Assembly (NCBI GenBank): GCA_934167965.1
Contig: CAKPMJ010000002.1
Coordinates: forward strand, 217,724-281,723
Reading direction: 5' to 3'
DNA: 64,000 nucleotides
Source: an uncultured Clostridia bacterium
Lineage (GTDB): Bacteria; Bacillota; Clostridia; TANB77; CAG-508
The translations under genes and the position numbers were made by a program. The notes below the pieces were generated by a model that had not been told where the DNA came from, did no database searches, and saw only the letters and a program-made list of their open reading frames with translations. Position 1 is the first letter of the stretch; the number at the start of each line of letters is the position of its first letter. This document shows, in pieces, positions 26,212 to 37,300 of this stretch.

Positions 26212-29200
26212 TTACATAATAATTTCTAATTTATTTATACTTCCATCATCTACAAGACAAACTTTTTTATTATCTATTTTCTTTCCATTTAATATAACTT
26301 CTTCTACTCCCACATTTTTTCCTTTAGGATTTGATACTGTTATATTATAAATACTTTTTCCATACATATATCTTATGCTATATTCTTTCCATTCTTTTGG
26401 TATACAAGGACTAAATGATAATGTATTATCTTTAATCTTTATTCCCAAAATATATTCTATTCCTGCAACGTAAAACCAACTACTTGAACCTGTATACCAA
26501 GTCCATCCTCCTCTTCCTGCTAGATTATTACATCCATATATATCTGCTGGAATTACATACGGTTCTACTTTATATTTTTTTGCTGATTCTTTTGTCCTGC
26601 TATGCTCAATGGGATTTATCATTCTATACAATTCTGTTCCTTTATCTCCAAATCCTAACATACTTTCTGCAATTATTACCCAAATAGCAGCATGTGTGTA
26701 TTGTCCTCCATTTTCTCTTACACCTGGCAAGTATGACTTAATATATCCAGGCTCTAATTTTCCATTTTCAAAAGGTGGGTCTAAAAGTTTTATAATTCCA
26801 TTTTCTTTATCTACCAAATGATTTTCTAAGCTCTCCATAGATATAAACTTTTTATCATTATCTCCTGCGCCAGAAATAATAGACCAACTTTGGGCAATAC
26901 TATCTATTCTGCATTCATCATTTTCTATACTACCTAAAATATCTCCATTATCTGTATATGCTCTTCTAAACCATCTTCCATCCCATCCATTAGTATTTAA
27001 TGATTTCTTTAAATTCAACATTACCTGTTGATATCTTTCTTTTCTATCTAAATCTCCATTTTCCTCACAAATTGGAATAAATCTTTCTAAAATAAGATAC
27101 AAGAAAAATCCAAGCCAGACACTTTCTCCTTTTCCTTTATTTCCTACTGTGCTAAATCCATCATTCCAATCTCCGCTTCCTATCTTAGGTAATCCGTTTA
27201 TGCCAAATTGTAAAGACTTATCTATTGCTTTTATACAATGCCTATAAATAGACTCTTTTACATTTGATTCTTTATATAAATCATATTTTTCATCTTCACC
27301 ATCATTTAAAATATTACCTTCTAAATAATTTGTTTCTATATTTAAAATTGACTTATCTCCTGTTGTCTCTATATACTCCTCAACCAAATAAACTAACCAT
27401 AATAAATCATCTGAAAATCTAGTTCTTATTCCTCTTCCCGTTTCTTCATGCCACCAATGTTCTACATCTCCTTCTATAAATTGATGCTTACTGTGCTTTA
27501 TTATTTGTTCCTTTAACATTTCTGGATTAGTATATTTTAAACCTAAAGTATCTTGAAGTTGATCTCTAAATCCAAAAGCACCACCAGATTGATAAAATCC
27601 TGTCCTTCCTAATAATCTACTTGATATAGTTTGATATAATGCCCATCCATTAAGCATTATATTCAATGATTCTATTGGTGTATATACTTGTAGTCTTTCC
27701 AATATATCTTTCCATTTTCTCTTGACGTCATCTAATGCGATTTTACAATTTGATATTTTGCTATATTTATATGCTATATTTTTTAAATCTACAATATTCT
27801 CTTCTGCTCCTAGACTTAAAACTATTTCTTTTGTAGACATGCTATCTATATCAACTTCAATTTCTATTGCAGCACATGGCTTTGCTCCTAATCCATTATC
27901 ATTATCTAATTTATATTTTTTTAAGCCTTCAGGATTATTTAATCCTCCTTTTCCTAAAAATAAATTTTTATTTCCTGTATAACTTTTAATTTTTTCACTA
28001 CTTGATAAATACAATATATCTTTAAATTCGTTTTCGTACATATTTTGAGACCAAACCAAGTTTGCATTAGAATCAAATGTAGTTTTTATATATTCATTTG
28101 ATTTTATTTCATCTTCACCTAATACAGGTTTAACGTAGTAAACTATTCTAATTTTTTTTCTTTCCAATGATTTATTATTTAATTTTAAGATTCCTATTTT
28201 TATACTTTCTTCATTTGGAACAAATACCTCTAATTCTTGCAATATATCATCACTAGAATGTATATATTTTGTATATCCAAAGCCATATACTACATTATAG
28301 GTATTGTTATCAGGCATTGGGTTTGCACCTAAAGACCATGTTTTACCATTTTTCTTGTCCTGAATATATATTACCTCTGAAGGTATATCCTGAAATGCTT
28401 TATTATGCCAACTTGATATTCTATTTAATCTACTATTTTTATACCAAGTGTATCCTCCCATATTTTCTGTAACTACTGTTCCAAACTTATCATTTGCCAA
28501 AATATTACACCACACAGTTGGAAGTCTATTATTTTTATCTAATTTTATTAAATATTCTTTACCATCTTCGGAAAATGCTCCATATTCATTGTAATATTTT
28601 AATGTTTCTTTATTTTGTAAAATATCTTCTTGTGGCGTTTTATCTTCTAGTTCTTGTTTTTCTTCAAATATCTCATCATCAATTTTTGGAATTTTATTTA
28701 AATAATCTTCTTCCATGTCTTGTATAGCATACTCTAAATCACCCTTATGACTGTCAATTACAAGTGTTGCTACAAATTCAAATAATTCCGCATCTTCCAT
28801 ACTTATTTCATTTTTTGATATTGTAAAAATACCACCTTTAACATTTCTCATATAACTTAAATGTTTGTCTAAAATTTTTGATTCAATTTCCTCTCTTACA
28901 TAATTTTCATAACTATGTTTTTCTTCATCAAATATAATTATATCTACTTGCATATTTCTAGTTCTAAAAAATTCGTACATTTTTAGTATATGCTCTAAAG
29001 TATAAACATCATTTACATCTTTTATTTTTACAAGTATTATTGGAATATCCCCAGAAATGCCATACTTCCATAATTCACTTTGATTATAAATTCTATCAGG
29101 TAATTTTTGCAATTGTCTCTTTTTTAAAGGATTACTAAATACGATATAGGACATTATCTTTTGATACAAAATTATATCTTTTCCTTTAATCTCTAAATAT

Positions 29201-32200
29201 CTACTTTCTGCATCTGCTCTAGCTTTCGAAATTTCAAATGCTCTACTTACACTTTCATTATTTTCATATTTTTTAATATTTTGTATAGCTATTTCTTTTT
29301 CTTCATTTACAGAAATAATGAAATCTACGCTTACTTTTTCTTCTGGTTTTATTTTTATTGTTTTTTTCATTGCAATTACTGGCTCTGTTACCAAACCTAT
29401 ATTATTTGAAAAAGGTGTCGAATTTACTATTGCTGTAGGAATATCATTAATTCCTCTTATATTTAATTTTTCTTGTGATATCTCAAACTCATTATCCACA
29501 ATAGTTTCAGCATCTGTGGAAAATTTTGCAATCAAATTAATTTCTTTTTCATCTTTTCCTCGTTTTTTTCTTTTAACCCCTAAAATTTTTTCATCATTAT
29601 CATAATCAAATTTCAAAAATAAATTATTAAATGCAGGATGTGAATAGTCTTGTTCTTTTCTTGATAACACTGGTTCAAATACTGTAGTTATTTCTAATAC
29701 TTCCTCTTGAGAACCTATATTTTCTAGTTCTAACCTTCTTATTTCTATAGGTTCTTCTGAATCTACTGTAATTTTTAATTTTGTCTTTATATTATCATTA
29801 ATATTTTCAAATTTATCTTGGTCAGGCATGAATGTTACTATCGAATTGCCCTGGTTGCTTCCCCATATTTTTTTACTTTTAATATTTTTCATATAGAAGA
29901 AAATACCTTGTTTATAATCATCTGTTACTTTAAATCTATTTATATAAATATCTCTATATTTACTAATTCCTTCTCCCTTTTGATCTATTGCAACAGAATA
30001 GTTTTCATTTGAAATAATATTTCCTCTAATTAAATTTTCATCAACTTTATTATATACAACTTCTGCATAATTCTCGTAATCTTGATATTTCTGTCTTTCT
30101 GGCAATTCTTTTTCTTCTTTAGTTACTATAAATGTTTCTGGCATTCTTTCTTGCAATAGGATCGCAGTTCCTTCTATTTCAGGATTTTTCATAAACCTTC
30201 TTTGGAAAATATTTTGATTAAAGAAGTTGTTTATAGAAAGTAATATTAATGCTTGATGATGTGCCATAAATGTTTTTACAACAGTAGCTATTTCATCTTT
30301 TTTTAATCTTTGTGTTGAAAAATCTATACTTTCATAAAACCCATATTTTCCTGTCATTCCTAATTCTTCTAAAACTTTTAAATTTTTATACACTTCTAAT
30401 GGTTTATCACTTATCGCCAAAATACTTCCATAACTACTAACCACCATTTCATCTGCTAAACCTCTTTTTAATCCTAACCAAGGTATTCCAAACGCTTTAT
30501 ATTGATAATTAGAATGCAAATCTTTGGTACTAAATGCTGCTTCTGATATTCCCCAAGGTATTTTTAAATTTCTAGCATACTCAATTTGACTCATTATAGC
30601 AAATTTACTTGATTCATCTAATAAAGTTCCCTTGTATCTAGGCATATTTATATTTGGCATTAAATATTCAAATGCAGTTCCAGACCACGAAACTAAGCCT
30701 TTTTTTCTATTTAAATTTGTAAGTGTTCTGCTTAAATTATTCCAATGTTTAACTGGTACATCTTTTTTTGCAATGGCGACAAAACTTGCTTGTCTTGCTT
30801 CTGATGCTAACAAATCATAATAAGAATCAGTCAATTTATTTTCTTCTATATTAAATCCAATTGAAAATAACCTGTGTTCAACACTATATAATTTTGAAAA
30901 ATCTGTATCTTCTATCAATTTATTAACTTTTATTAATAGTTCTTCTATTTTTTGATTTTGTTGTGTTTTCAGTACTTCTTTAAGGTAACTTTTTAATACA
31001 TATAAATATCCTACAAAATTTCCACTATCAACTGTTGAAATATATCTTGGTACAAGTGGCACTTTAGTTTTTATATTGTACCAATTATACAAATGTCCAT
31101 TCCATTTTTCTAATTCTTCTACTGTCTTTATTATTTTTCCTATTAAATTTAATCCTGTATCTAAGTCTATAAATTCTAAATCTACTCCTGATATAATTGC
31201 TAAAATAGAAAGTCCTATATTAGTTGAAGATGTTCTGTCTACATATTTCAATTTTCTATCATCTTGAAAATTATCAGGAACTAAATAATTATTTTTTTCT
31301 GTTATATTATCTAAAAAATAATTAAAAGTTTTTCTTGCTATATCCAATATATAATCTTGTTCTTTTACTTTTAAAGATTTAGCTATTTGTTTTTCTTCTG
31401 TGCTTTTACTTATTAAACTCATAAACAATGGAGTAATTGCCCAAATCGCTCCTACAAATATACCTAATATGCAATTATTCATATAACTTACAATTATTGA
31501 AAGAGCCGCAAATACTAAATTTATTGCCATAAGTCTATAATATGATAATATATCTGTTTTCGAATTCTTTTCTGCATCTTCTGAAGTTGTCCATTCTAGT
31601 AAATTGTTATGTGATATAAGCATTCTATATAAACTTAATACTATACTTTTTATAGATACATATGCTTTAAATGGTAAACATCCAAAGGTCAAAAAAGCTC
31701 TATAAAAAGCACCTTTTATTCCTCCAATTTTAGGAGTAAACATTCCTTGTTTTTGTTCACCTTGTTTCTTAAATATAATTATATTTAAAATTTCTAATAT
31801 AAAAGGAACTATTACTATTCCTGCTAATAAATACAAAATCCAATTTATATTTATTGTATTATAAATATTTTTTAAAATTAACAAATATATTGAGGCTACA
31901 ATAATAGATATTTCAAATGTTCCTCTTCTTAGATTATCAAATATTTTATATTTAGAAAGAACATTTAATTTTTTGCTTTTTAACCATCTAACAATTTGCC
32001 AATCTCCTCTTATCCATCTCGCTAATCTTTGCATAAAACTATTGTATTTAGTAGGATATCCATCCATTAATAAAATATCAGATGCTAACCCACACCTCAA
32101 AAAACATCCCTCTAATAAGTCATGGCTTAATACAAGGTTTTCTGGTATTTCATTTTTTAAAACTTTTGAATACACTTCTAAGTCAAATATGCCTTTTCCT

Positions 32201-34266
32201 GTAAATATACCCTCTCCAAAATTGTCTTGATATATATCTGAAATTGCATTAGTATATGAATCTATTCCTCCGCTTCCTGCAAATATCATTGTAAATAAAG
32301 TCTTATAACTTATGTCTATATTTAACCCTACTCTCGGCTGAATAAGTGCATATCCATTTGCAACTCTTCCATTTTCTACTTCTGGCTTATTTAATATATG
32401 AGCCATTGCCCCTACTAATTCAAAAGCAGAATTTAAGATTAGGTCTGTATCACTATCTAGTGTTATTACATATTTTACTTTTAGCATCTTATTTATTGTA
32501 TTTATATTATATTTATTTTCTACGTCACTTTTACTCATATTTCCTAATAAATATTCTACAAACTCTGTTAGTGCACCTCTTTTTCGTTCCCATCCCAAAT
32601 ATGAATGTTCATTTTCATTCCATTTACGTTTTCTATATATAAAACTAAATATTTCTTTATTATATTTTTTGTTTAATCCTTCTACTAACTTTTTTCCTTC
32701 TTCAATTATCTCCTTATCAAATTTTTCTATCTCTCTACTACTCTCTGAACAATCTCCCAAAAGGCAAAAATATAAATTTTCACTTTTATTTGCTAAATAA
32801 TACACTTCTAACTTGTTTACTAACTCTTGTACTTTTTCTTTTGATTTTAATATTGTAGGGATTACTACCATTGTACTATTCTCTTTGTCAATTCCATTAT
32901 AAAAATCTATTTTGGGTATAAGTTTTGGTTTTACAAACTTTCCAAGTAAATATTGAGCCAATTGTACTACCAATTCTGATACTGGTATTATAAGTAAAAT
33001 AAATGCAAAAATCACTCCAACTGTTGAAGTTTTATTTATAAGTGTCATACTAATTAAAAAAGAAATTATCACTGTAATTACCCATATCATACTAATATAG
33101 TAATTTGCCTTTTGATTTTCATTCATTATTTTCTTTGGCTTGCATCCCAATGTTTCTAATATTATGTTTTTGTTTTTTCCTAACAAATAATATCCTATAT
33201 GGCTCTTTTTCCCTTTTTGATGTTTAGCTAATTCTAATATTTTCTTTGAAATATATATATCTGATATCTTTGTCTCTTCTGATATTTCTTTTATTTGTTG
33301 CCTATAATAATCTTTTGTTTTATAATCCATTTTTTCATATACATCTGCTGGATCCTGTTTTAAAATTTCTTCAACACCATTTATCCTTTCAAATATTTCT
33401 AAAAAGTTTATTCTTTGAATCTTTTTAATACTTGTTATACAATTTCCTATTGATACCTTTCTTATCGCTATATCAAAGTGTTCCTTTTTTATAATATCTG
33501 AAACTGTACTCCCCGTTTTTTCTACTTCATCTTCTAATACTTCTAAATAACTTGATGTCTTTTTCCCATATTTTTTTAATTTGTAAGACATATATTCTAT
33601 AAATGGATATCTCATATCTGAAAACATTTTCAAATTATATTTTGGCTTATAATTCTTAAATATTCTTTCTTGTTTTCTTTCAACTAATCTTTCTATTATT
33701 GATTCTACTTTATATTTTTCTATCTGTGATACATAAATCCTTTCACAAATATGCCTTATATTTTCTATTATTGCTATTTGAAGAAATGTTCCTATTTCCC
33801 ATATTTCATCCATGTTTAATGTTTTTTTTGTTTGATATGCTAATAAGTAATTTTCTAAGTTTTCTGATTCTATTTTGTTATCTGTATAATTTACAATTTC
33901 TGCTGCTAATACATATACTCTTGCAAATCCTGCATATCTACCATTTTGTAAACCTACAAATTTTTTATATTTCTTTAGAGTTAATTGTTTTTCTATTGAT
34001 TTTACTGTTTCTTCGATTATATAAAAATTATCTAAAATCCATTCTCCTGCTGGATGTATTGATATTCCCAATTTCAAATGATAGTTTAATAAATTATATA
34101 CTTCTTTTATTACTTTGTAATTTTCTATCATCCTTGGAATTGGATATGTTTCTTTATCTGATTTATTTTTTATATTATGAGTTGCTGCAATCTTTTCTAA
34201 ATGTTGTTCAAGTTCTCTATTATTTAAAATTGCCCCATCTATATTTAATATTTTTGTTTGTTTCAT
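26212..34266 (-). CDS. cyclic beta-1,2-glucan synthase-like protein (GT84-GH94)
   Basis: A 2,684-aa membrane enzyme built like NdvB/Cgs, which make cyclic beta-1,2-glucan from UDP-glucose. In order: a soluble N-terminal region (1-390); membrane helices from about 395 (WVITVIISFLISMTLI); a GT84 glycosyltransferase with DSDTD near 602 and RLARWIRGDWQ near 750; further helices (about 810-970); a glycoamylase-like region (about 1010-1400, DRTSSTNIGLS, FEYLMPN) matching the place of the cyclisation domain; then a GH94 phosphorylase-like module (about 1450-2684) with GAFGFRDQLQDT near 2234 and the catalytic-acid region GSGDWNDGF near 2364. All main blocks look intact. The start at 34266 follows AGAGAGGG, which lies inside the terminator hairpin of the upstream gene. 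Family membership is firm; that the product is cyclic beta-1,2-glucan is inference. Confidence 0.85.
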   Translation of the reverse strand: MKQTKILNIDGAILNNRELEQHLEKIAATHNIKNKSDKETYPIPRMIENYKVIKEVYNLLNYHLKLGISIHPAGEWILDNFYIIEETVKSIEKQLTLKKYKKFVGLQNGRYAGFARVYVLAAEIVNYTDNKIESENLENYLLAYQTKKTLNMDEIWEIGTFLQIAIIENIRHICERIYVSQIEKYKVESIIERLVERKQERIFKNYKPKYNLKMFSDMRYPFIEYMSYKLKKYGKKTSSYLEVLEDEVEKTGSTVSDIIKKEHFDIAIRKVSIGNCITSIKKIQRINFLEIFERINGVEEILKQDPADVYEKMDYKTKDYYRQQIKEISEETKISDIYISKKILELAKHQKGKKSHIGYYLLGKNKNIILETLGCKPKKIMNENQKANYYISMIWVITVIISFLISMTLINKTSTVGVIFAFILLIIPVSELVVQLAQYLLGKFVKPKLIPKIDFYNGIDKENSTMVVIPTILKSKEKVQELVNKLEVYYLANKSENLYFCLLGDCSESSREIEKFDKEIIEEGKKLVEGLNKKYNKEIFSFIYRKRKWNENEHSYLGWERKRGALTEFVEYLLGNMSKSDVENKYNINTINKMLKVKYVITLDSDTDLILNSAFELVGAMAHILNKPEVENGRVANGYALIQPRVGLNIDISYKTLFTMIFAGSGGIDSYTNAISDIYQDNFGEGIFTGKGIFDLEVYSKVLKNEIPENLVLSHDLLEGCFLRCGLASDILLMDGYPTKYNSFMQRLARWIRGDWQIVRWLKSKKLNVLSKYKIFDNLRRGTFEISIIVASIYLLILKNIYNTININWILYLLAGIVIVPFILEILNIIIFKKQGEQKQGMFTPKIGGIKGAFYRAFLTFGCLPFKAYVSIKSIVLSLYRMLISHNNLLEWTTSEDAEKNSKTDILSYYRLMAINLVFAALSIIVSYMNNCILGIFVGAIWAITPLFMSLISKSTEEKQIAKSLKVKEQDYILDIARKTFNYFLDNITEKNNYLVPDNFQDDRKLKYVDRTSSTNIGLSILAIISGVDLEFIDLDTGLNLIGKIIKTVEELEKWNGHLYNWYNIKTKVPLVPRYISTVDSGNFVGYLYVLKSYLKEVLKTQQNQKIEELLIKVNKLIEDTDFSKLYSVEHRLFSIGFNIEENKLTDSYYDLLASEARQASFVAIAKKDVPVKHWNNLSRTLTNLNRKKGLVSWSGTAFEYLMPNINMPRYKGTLLDESSKFAIMSQIEYARNLKIPWGISEAAFSTKDLHSNYQYKAFGIPWLGLKRGLADEMVVSSYGSILAISDKPLEVYKNLKVLEELGMTGKYGFYESIDFSTQRLKKDEIATVVKTFMAHHQALILLSINNFFNQNIFQRRFMKNPEIEGTAILLQERMPETFIVTKEEKELPERQKYQDYENYAEVVYNKVDENLIRGNIISNENYSVAIDQKGEGISKYRDIYINRFKVTDDYKQGIFFYMKNIKSKKIWGSNQGNSIVTFMPDQDKFENINDNIKTKLKITVDSEEPIEIRRLELENIGSQEEVLEITTVFEPVLSRKEQDYSHPAFNNLFLKFDYDNDEKILGVKRKKRGKDEKEINLIAKFSTDAETIVDNEFEISQEKLNIRGINDIPTAIVNSTPFSNNIGLVTEPVIAMKKTIKIKPEEKVSVDFIISVNEEKEIAIQNIKKYENNESVSRAFEISKARADAESRYLEIKGKDIILYQKIMSYIVFSNPLKKRQLQKLPDRIYNQSELWKYGISGDIPIILVKIKDVNDVYTLEHILKMYEFFRTRNMQVDIIIFDEEKHSYENYVREEIESKILDKHLSYMRNVKGGIFTISKNEISMEDAELFEFVATLVIDSHKGDLEYAIQDMEEDYLNKIPKIDDEIFEEKQELEDKTPQEDILQNKETLKYYNEYGAFSEDGKEYLIKLDKNNRLPTVWCNILANDKFGTVVTENMGGYTWYKNSRLNRISSWHNKAFQDIPSEVIYIQDKKNGKTWSLGANPMPDNNTYNVVYGFGYTKYIHSSDDILQELEVFVPNEESIKIGILKLNNKSLERKKIRIVYYVKPVLGEDEIKSNEYIKTTFDSNANLVWSQNMYENEFKDILYLSSSEKIKSYTGNKNLFLGKGGLNNPEGLKKYKLDNDNGLGAKPCAAIEIEVDIDSMSTKEIVLSLGAEENIVDLKNIAYKYSKISNCKIALDDVKRKWKDILERLQVYTPIESLNIMLNGWALYQTISSRLLGRTGFYQSGGAFGFRDQLQDTLGLKYTNPEMLKEQIIKHSKHQFIEGDVEHWWHEETGRGIRTRFSDDLLWLVYLVEEYIETTGDKSILNIETNYLEGNILNDGEDEKYDLYKESNVKESIYRHCIKAIDKSLQFGINGLPKIGSGDWNDGFSTVGNKGKGESVWLGFFLYLILERFIPICEENGDLDRKERYQQVMLNLKKSLNTNGWDGRWFRRAYTDNGDILGSIENDECRIDSIAQSWSIISGAGDNDKKFISMESLENHLVDKENGIIKLLDPPFENGKLEPGYIKSYLPGVRENGGQYTHAAIWVIIAESMLGFGDKGTELYRMINPIEHSRTKESAKKYKVEPYVIPADIYGCNNLAGRGGWTWYTGSSSWFYVAGIEYILGIKIKDNTLSFSPCIPKEWKEYSIRYMYGKSIYNITVSNPKGKNVGVEEVILNGKKIDNKKVCLVDDGSINKLEIIM

Positions 34267-34270
34267 AACA

Positions 34271-34318
34271 AAAAATCCCTCTCTTTGCAATTTTTTGTTA
34301 TTGTTTGCAAAGAAAGAG
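34271..34318 (-). terminator. terminator hairpin overlapping the glucan synthase ribosome binding site
   Basis: Minus strand CTCTTTCTTTGCAA pairs with TTGCAAAGAGAG (two-base bulge), followed by GGATTTTTTG. It ends the thioester-protein transcript 16 nt after the stop, but its descending arm contains the AGAGAGGG that must initiate the next gene at 34266. Folding would therefore both stop transcription and hide the site. Confidence 0.7.
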
Positions 34319-34333
34319 ATTTTTATTCAATTA

Positions 34334-37300
34334 TTATAATACGAATTTTTTGATTAAGACTACTCCGCCAGCTAATACTAAAAGAATTATTGCTGCTCCA
34401 CTTACATATTTTATAACATTTTCTGTTACACCTGTTTTTGTTGATAATATTACATCTGCATCATCAATGTCGTCTTCGCCTTCTTTTTTGTTTCCTGGTG
34501 TTGAATCTCTATCTGGAATTTCTTTTTCATTTTCGTCATCTGATATTTCTGCTATATTTGTTTTTACTCCCATGTTGTTTTCACTGTTTTTCCATCTAAA
34601 TGTGACTTTTACAGTTGCACTCTTTCCCGGTTGTAATAACTTATCTGCTAATAAATTTGTTGTAATAACTCCGTCTTCTTTTTTTGTCCAACCCTTATTA
34701 TCTTCTTCATAGAATTCTAATCCCTTTGGTATGTAATCTGTAATTTCTTTTGCATATCCTGGGATATCTCCTTCATTAGTAACCTTTATTGTATAAATAA
34801 ATTTTACTTTTGTTGTCTTCATTTTCTTTCTATGAATTTCTACTTTTGGTATTATATCATTTTTGTCACCCTTATTTCCTGTCTTTGTAGTTGTTGTTGT
34901 ACCATCTTCTGTAACTTTAACTTCACTTACATATTTAAGCAATGCTAAGTCAAAGTATTGTACTGATACATTTTCATAATCTTGATCATCTTCTCCTTCA
35001 TTCCATTTATCTGGTACAGAGTCAATGTCATCTACTTTATTTCCTTTTTCATCTGCATCTTCTGATATTTGTGCCTTATTTTTTATTATGTATTTTGATG
35101 AATTTGGATCTTTTACTTTAAATGCTACTTTTAGGTCTACATATGCTGGATTAGTTTTGCTTATTTCTTTTGAAGAATCAAATGCTTTTAGCAAGTTTGG
35201 ATTTGTTGTTATCTTACCATCGCTATTTGCCATCATTTTCTCTCCATTTTCTTTAGATGTATAATCTGAAACTATTTTTGCTGCATCTTTAACTTCTGTT
35301 GTTTCATTTCCCTCTTTATCATACATTTTCCATCTGTATGCAACATTTGTTGCATTCTTTGGTAAATACTCTAAATACTCTGGTATATCATCTGTTATTG
35401 TTTGTGCAAATCCATTTATTTTACCTTCATTGAATATTCTTAATGTATATGTTACTGTATCTCCAACTACTACTTTTACTACATCTTTTGGATGTTCATA
35501 AGTTATTTTATTATCTGCAAATTTTACTTCTGGTATTCTTGTTGTAACATCTTCTCCACTAATATTTGTTATGAATTTTCTTAAAGCTAAGTCAAAGTTT
35601 ACCTCTGGAACTATTACTTTTTCAAAGTCATCATCATCTTCTTGTCCTGGATAATATTTATCAGATGCATTTTTACCACTTCTATCTCCCTCATATCCTG
35701 GTCTGTCTGTTGGTAATTTTATATTATTTGATGTTGAATCCGCATCTGGGTTTACTACATTTCCATTTTTATCTTGATATTCTGCAATTTCTGCAATATT
35801 TGTTATATTAGTATTTATTATTGCACTATCACTTACTCTACAAAGTATTTGAACATCTCTATAATCTAATTTGTCATTTACTCTGTCATATGCTTTAAGT
35901 TCATTTGTTGTTGAACCGGATACATATTTTAATTTATCTGTTGTAACACTTCTGTCTGTTGAATTATATACCCATCCATTATTGCTATTAAATGTTCCAT
36001 CTATATAGTTTAAATATTCTGGTAAATAATCTGTTATTTTTGATGCATATCCATCTTGGTCTCCTTCATTATATACTCTTATTGTATATAATACATAGTC
36101 TCCTTTATTTACTGATACAGCATTTTTAGGATGATTATATATTGCTGTTTGCTCTGCACCTGTTTTTAGTTTACTTGTATCTACTTGTGGTGCTCTTGTA
36201 TATTTTCCATCTATTTTGCCATTATCTGTTAGGTATTCACCTTCCTCAATATTAGCATCTTCACTGATTGCTGCTATAAATTTTCTTAATGATAAGTCAT
36301 ATCTTGCTAGTTTAATGTTATCATAATCCTCATCATCTTCTTTATATTTTGGATTTTGATCTCCATCATAATTTTCATCAGAATCTTCTTTTTTCCATTT
36401 CTCTGTATCAGAATCTCTATCATCTATTGAATTTCCATCTTTATCAGTATCTTCTGTTATTGCTGCTTCATTTCTTATAACTTTTGTTGAATCTGTTGAT
36501 GTTACTTTAAACATTACTGATACTTCTTTATAATGCAATCCTTTTGTAAATCCTTCTGCATCTAAATCATTTATTTTACTTTTATCAAATGCTTTTATTA
36601 AATTTGTTGCTGATGTATCTTTAGACAAATATGTTGTCTTTATAGTTTTTCCTGTTGTATCAGAACTATCAAATGCCCATAATTGGTTTCTATTAAATTT
36701 TATTGCTGCTTTTTCTTCAGCTGAAAGTGTCGTATCTGCATCAATTTCAGCATCTGTTGTTAATGTAGAATATAAATATTCTAATCCTTCTGGTATGTTT
36801 TCTGATATTTCTGAAGCATATCCATCTACATCTGCCTCATTGTAAATTCTAAATGTATATTTTACTATATCTCCTGTTTTTACTGTAATAGGCAATTTAC
36901 TTACATTATAATTTGCAGTTGTTATTTTCTTTCCATCTGTTCCTTTTGTATTTAATTTGCTTGAATCTACAGTTATATTTCTTTTACCTGTGTCTACTCC
37001 ATTTATTTCCGCAATATATTTTATAAGTTTTAAGTCAAATTCTTGTGGTAGTAATACTACTGTTTCAAAGTCGTCATCATCTTCTTGTCCTTCATAATAT
37101 TCTGTATTATTCGTATCAGTATATATAGATTTATTTGAATCGTTTCCTGTATATTGTGGTGTTGTTCCATTTAAATCATCTTGTACTTTGTTTGGATAAT
37201 TTGATGGTTTTGATTCTGTATTTTTTCTATCTTGAACTTGCTCTGTTCCTGTTGAATCCTTTGCTTCACTTATATATGCTATATTAGTCATATAATGTTT

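Noticed and set aside
26212..34266. Two or more fused genes caused by a missing stop codon
   Set aside because: The order of membrane helices, GT84, middle domain and GH94 matches the known single-polypeptide family, so the great length is normal.
33699..34268. A 189-codon plus-strand ORF inside the glucan synthase gene
   Set aside because: It is hydrophobic, Leu/Ile/Tyr-rich reverse-strand shadow of an AT-rich coding sequence and has no ribosome binding site. The same reasoning removes the other long antisense frames.
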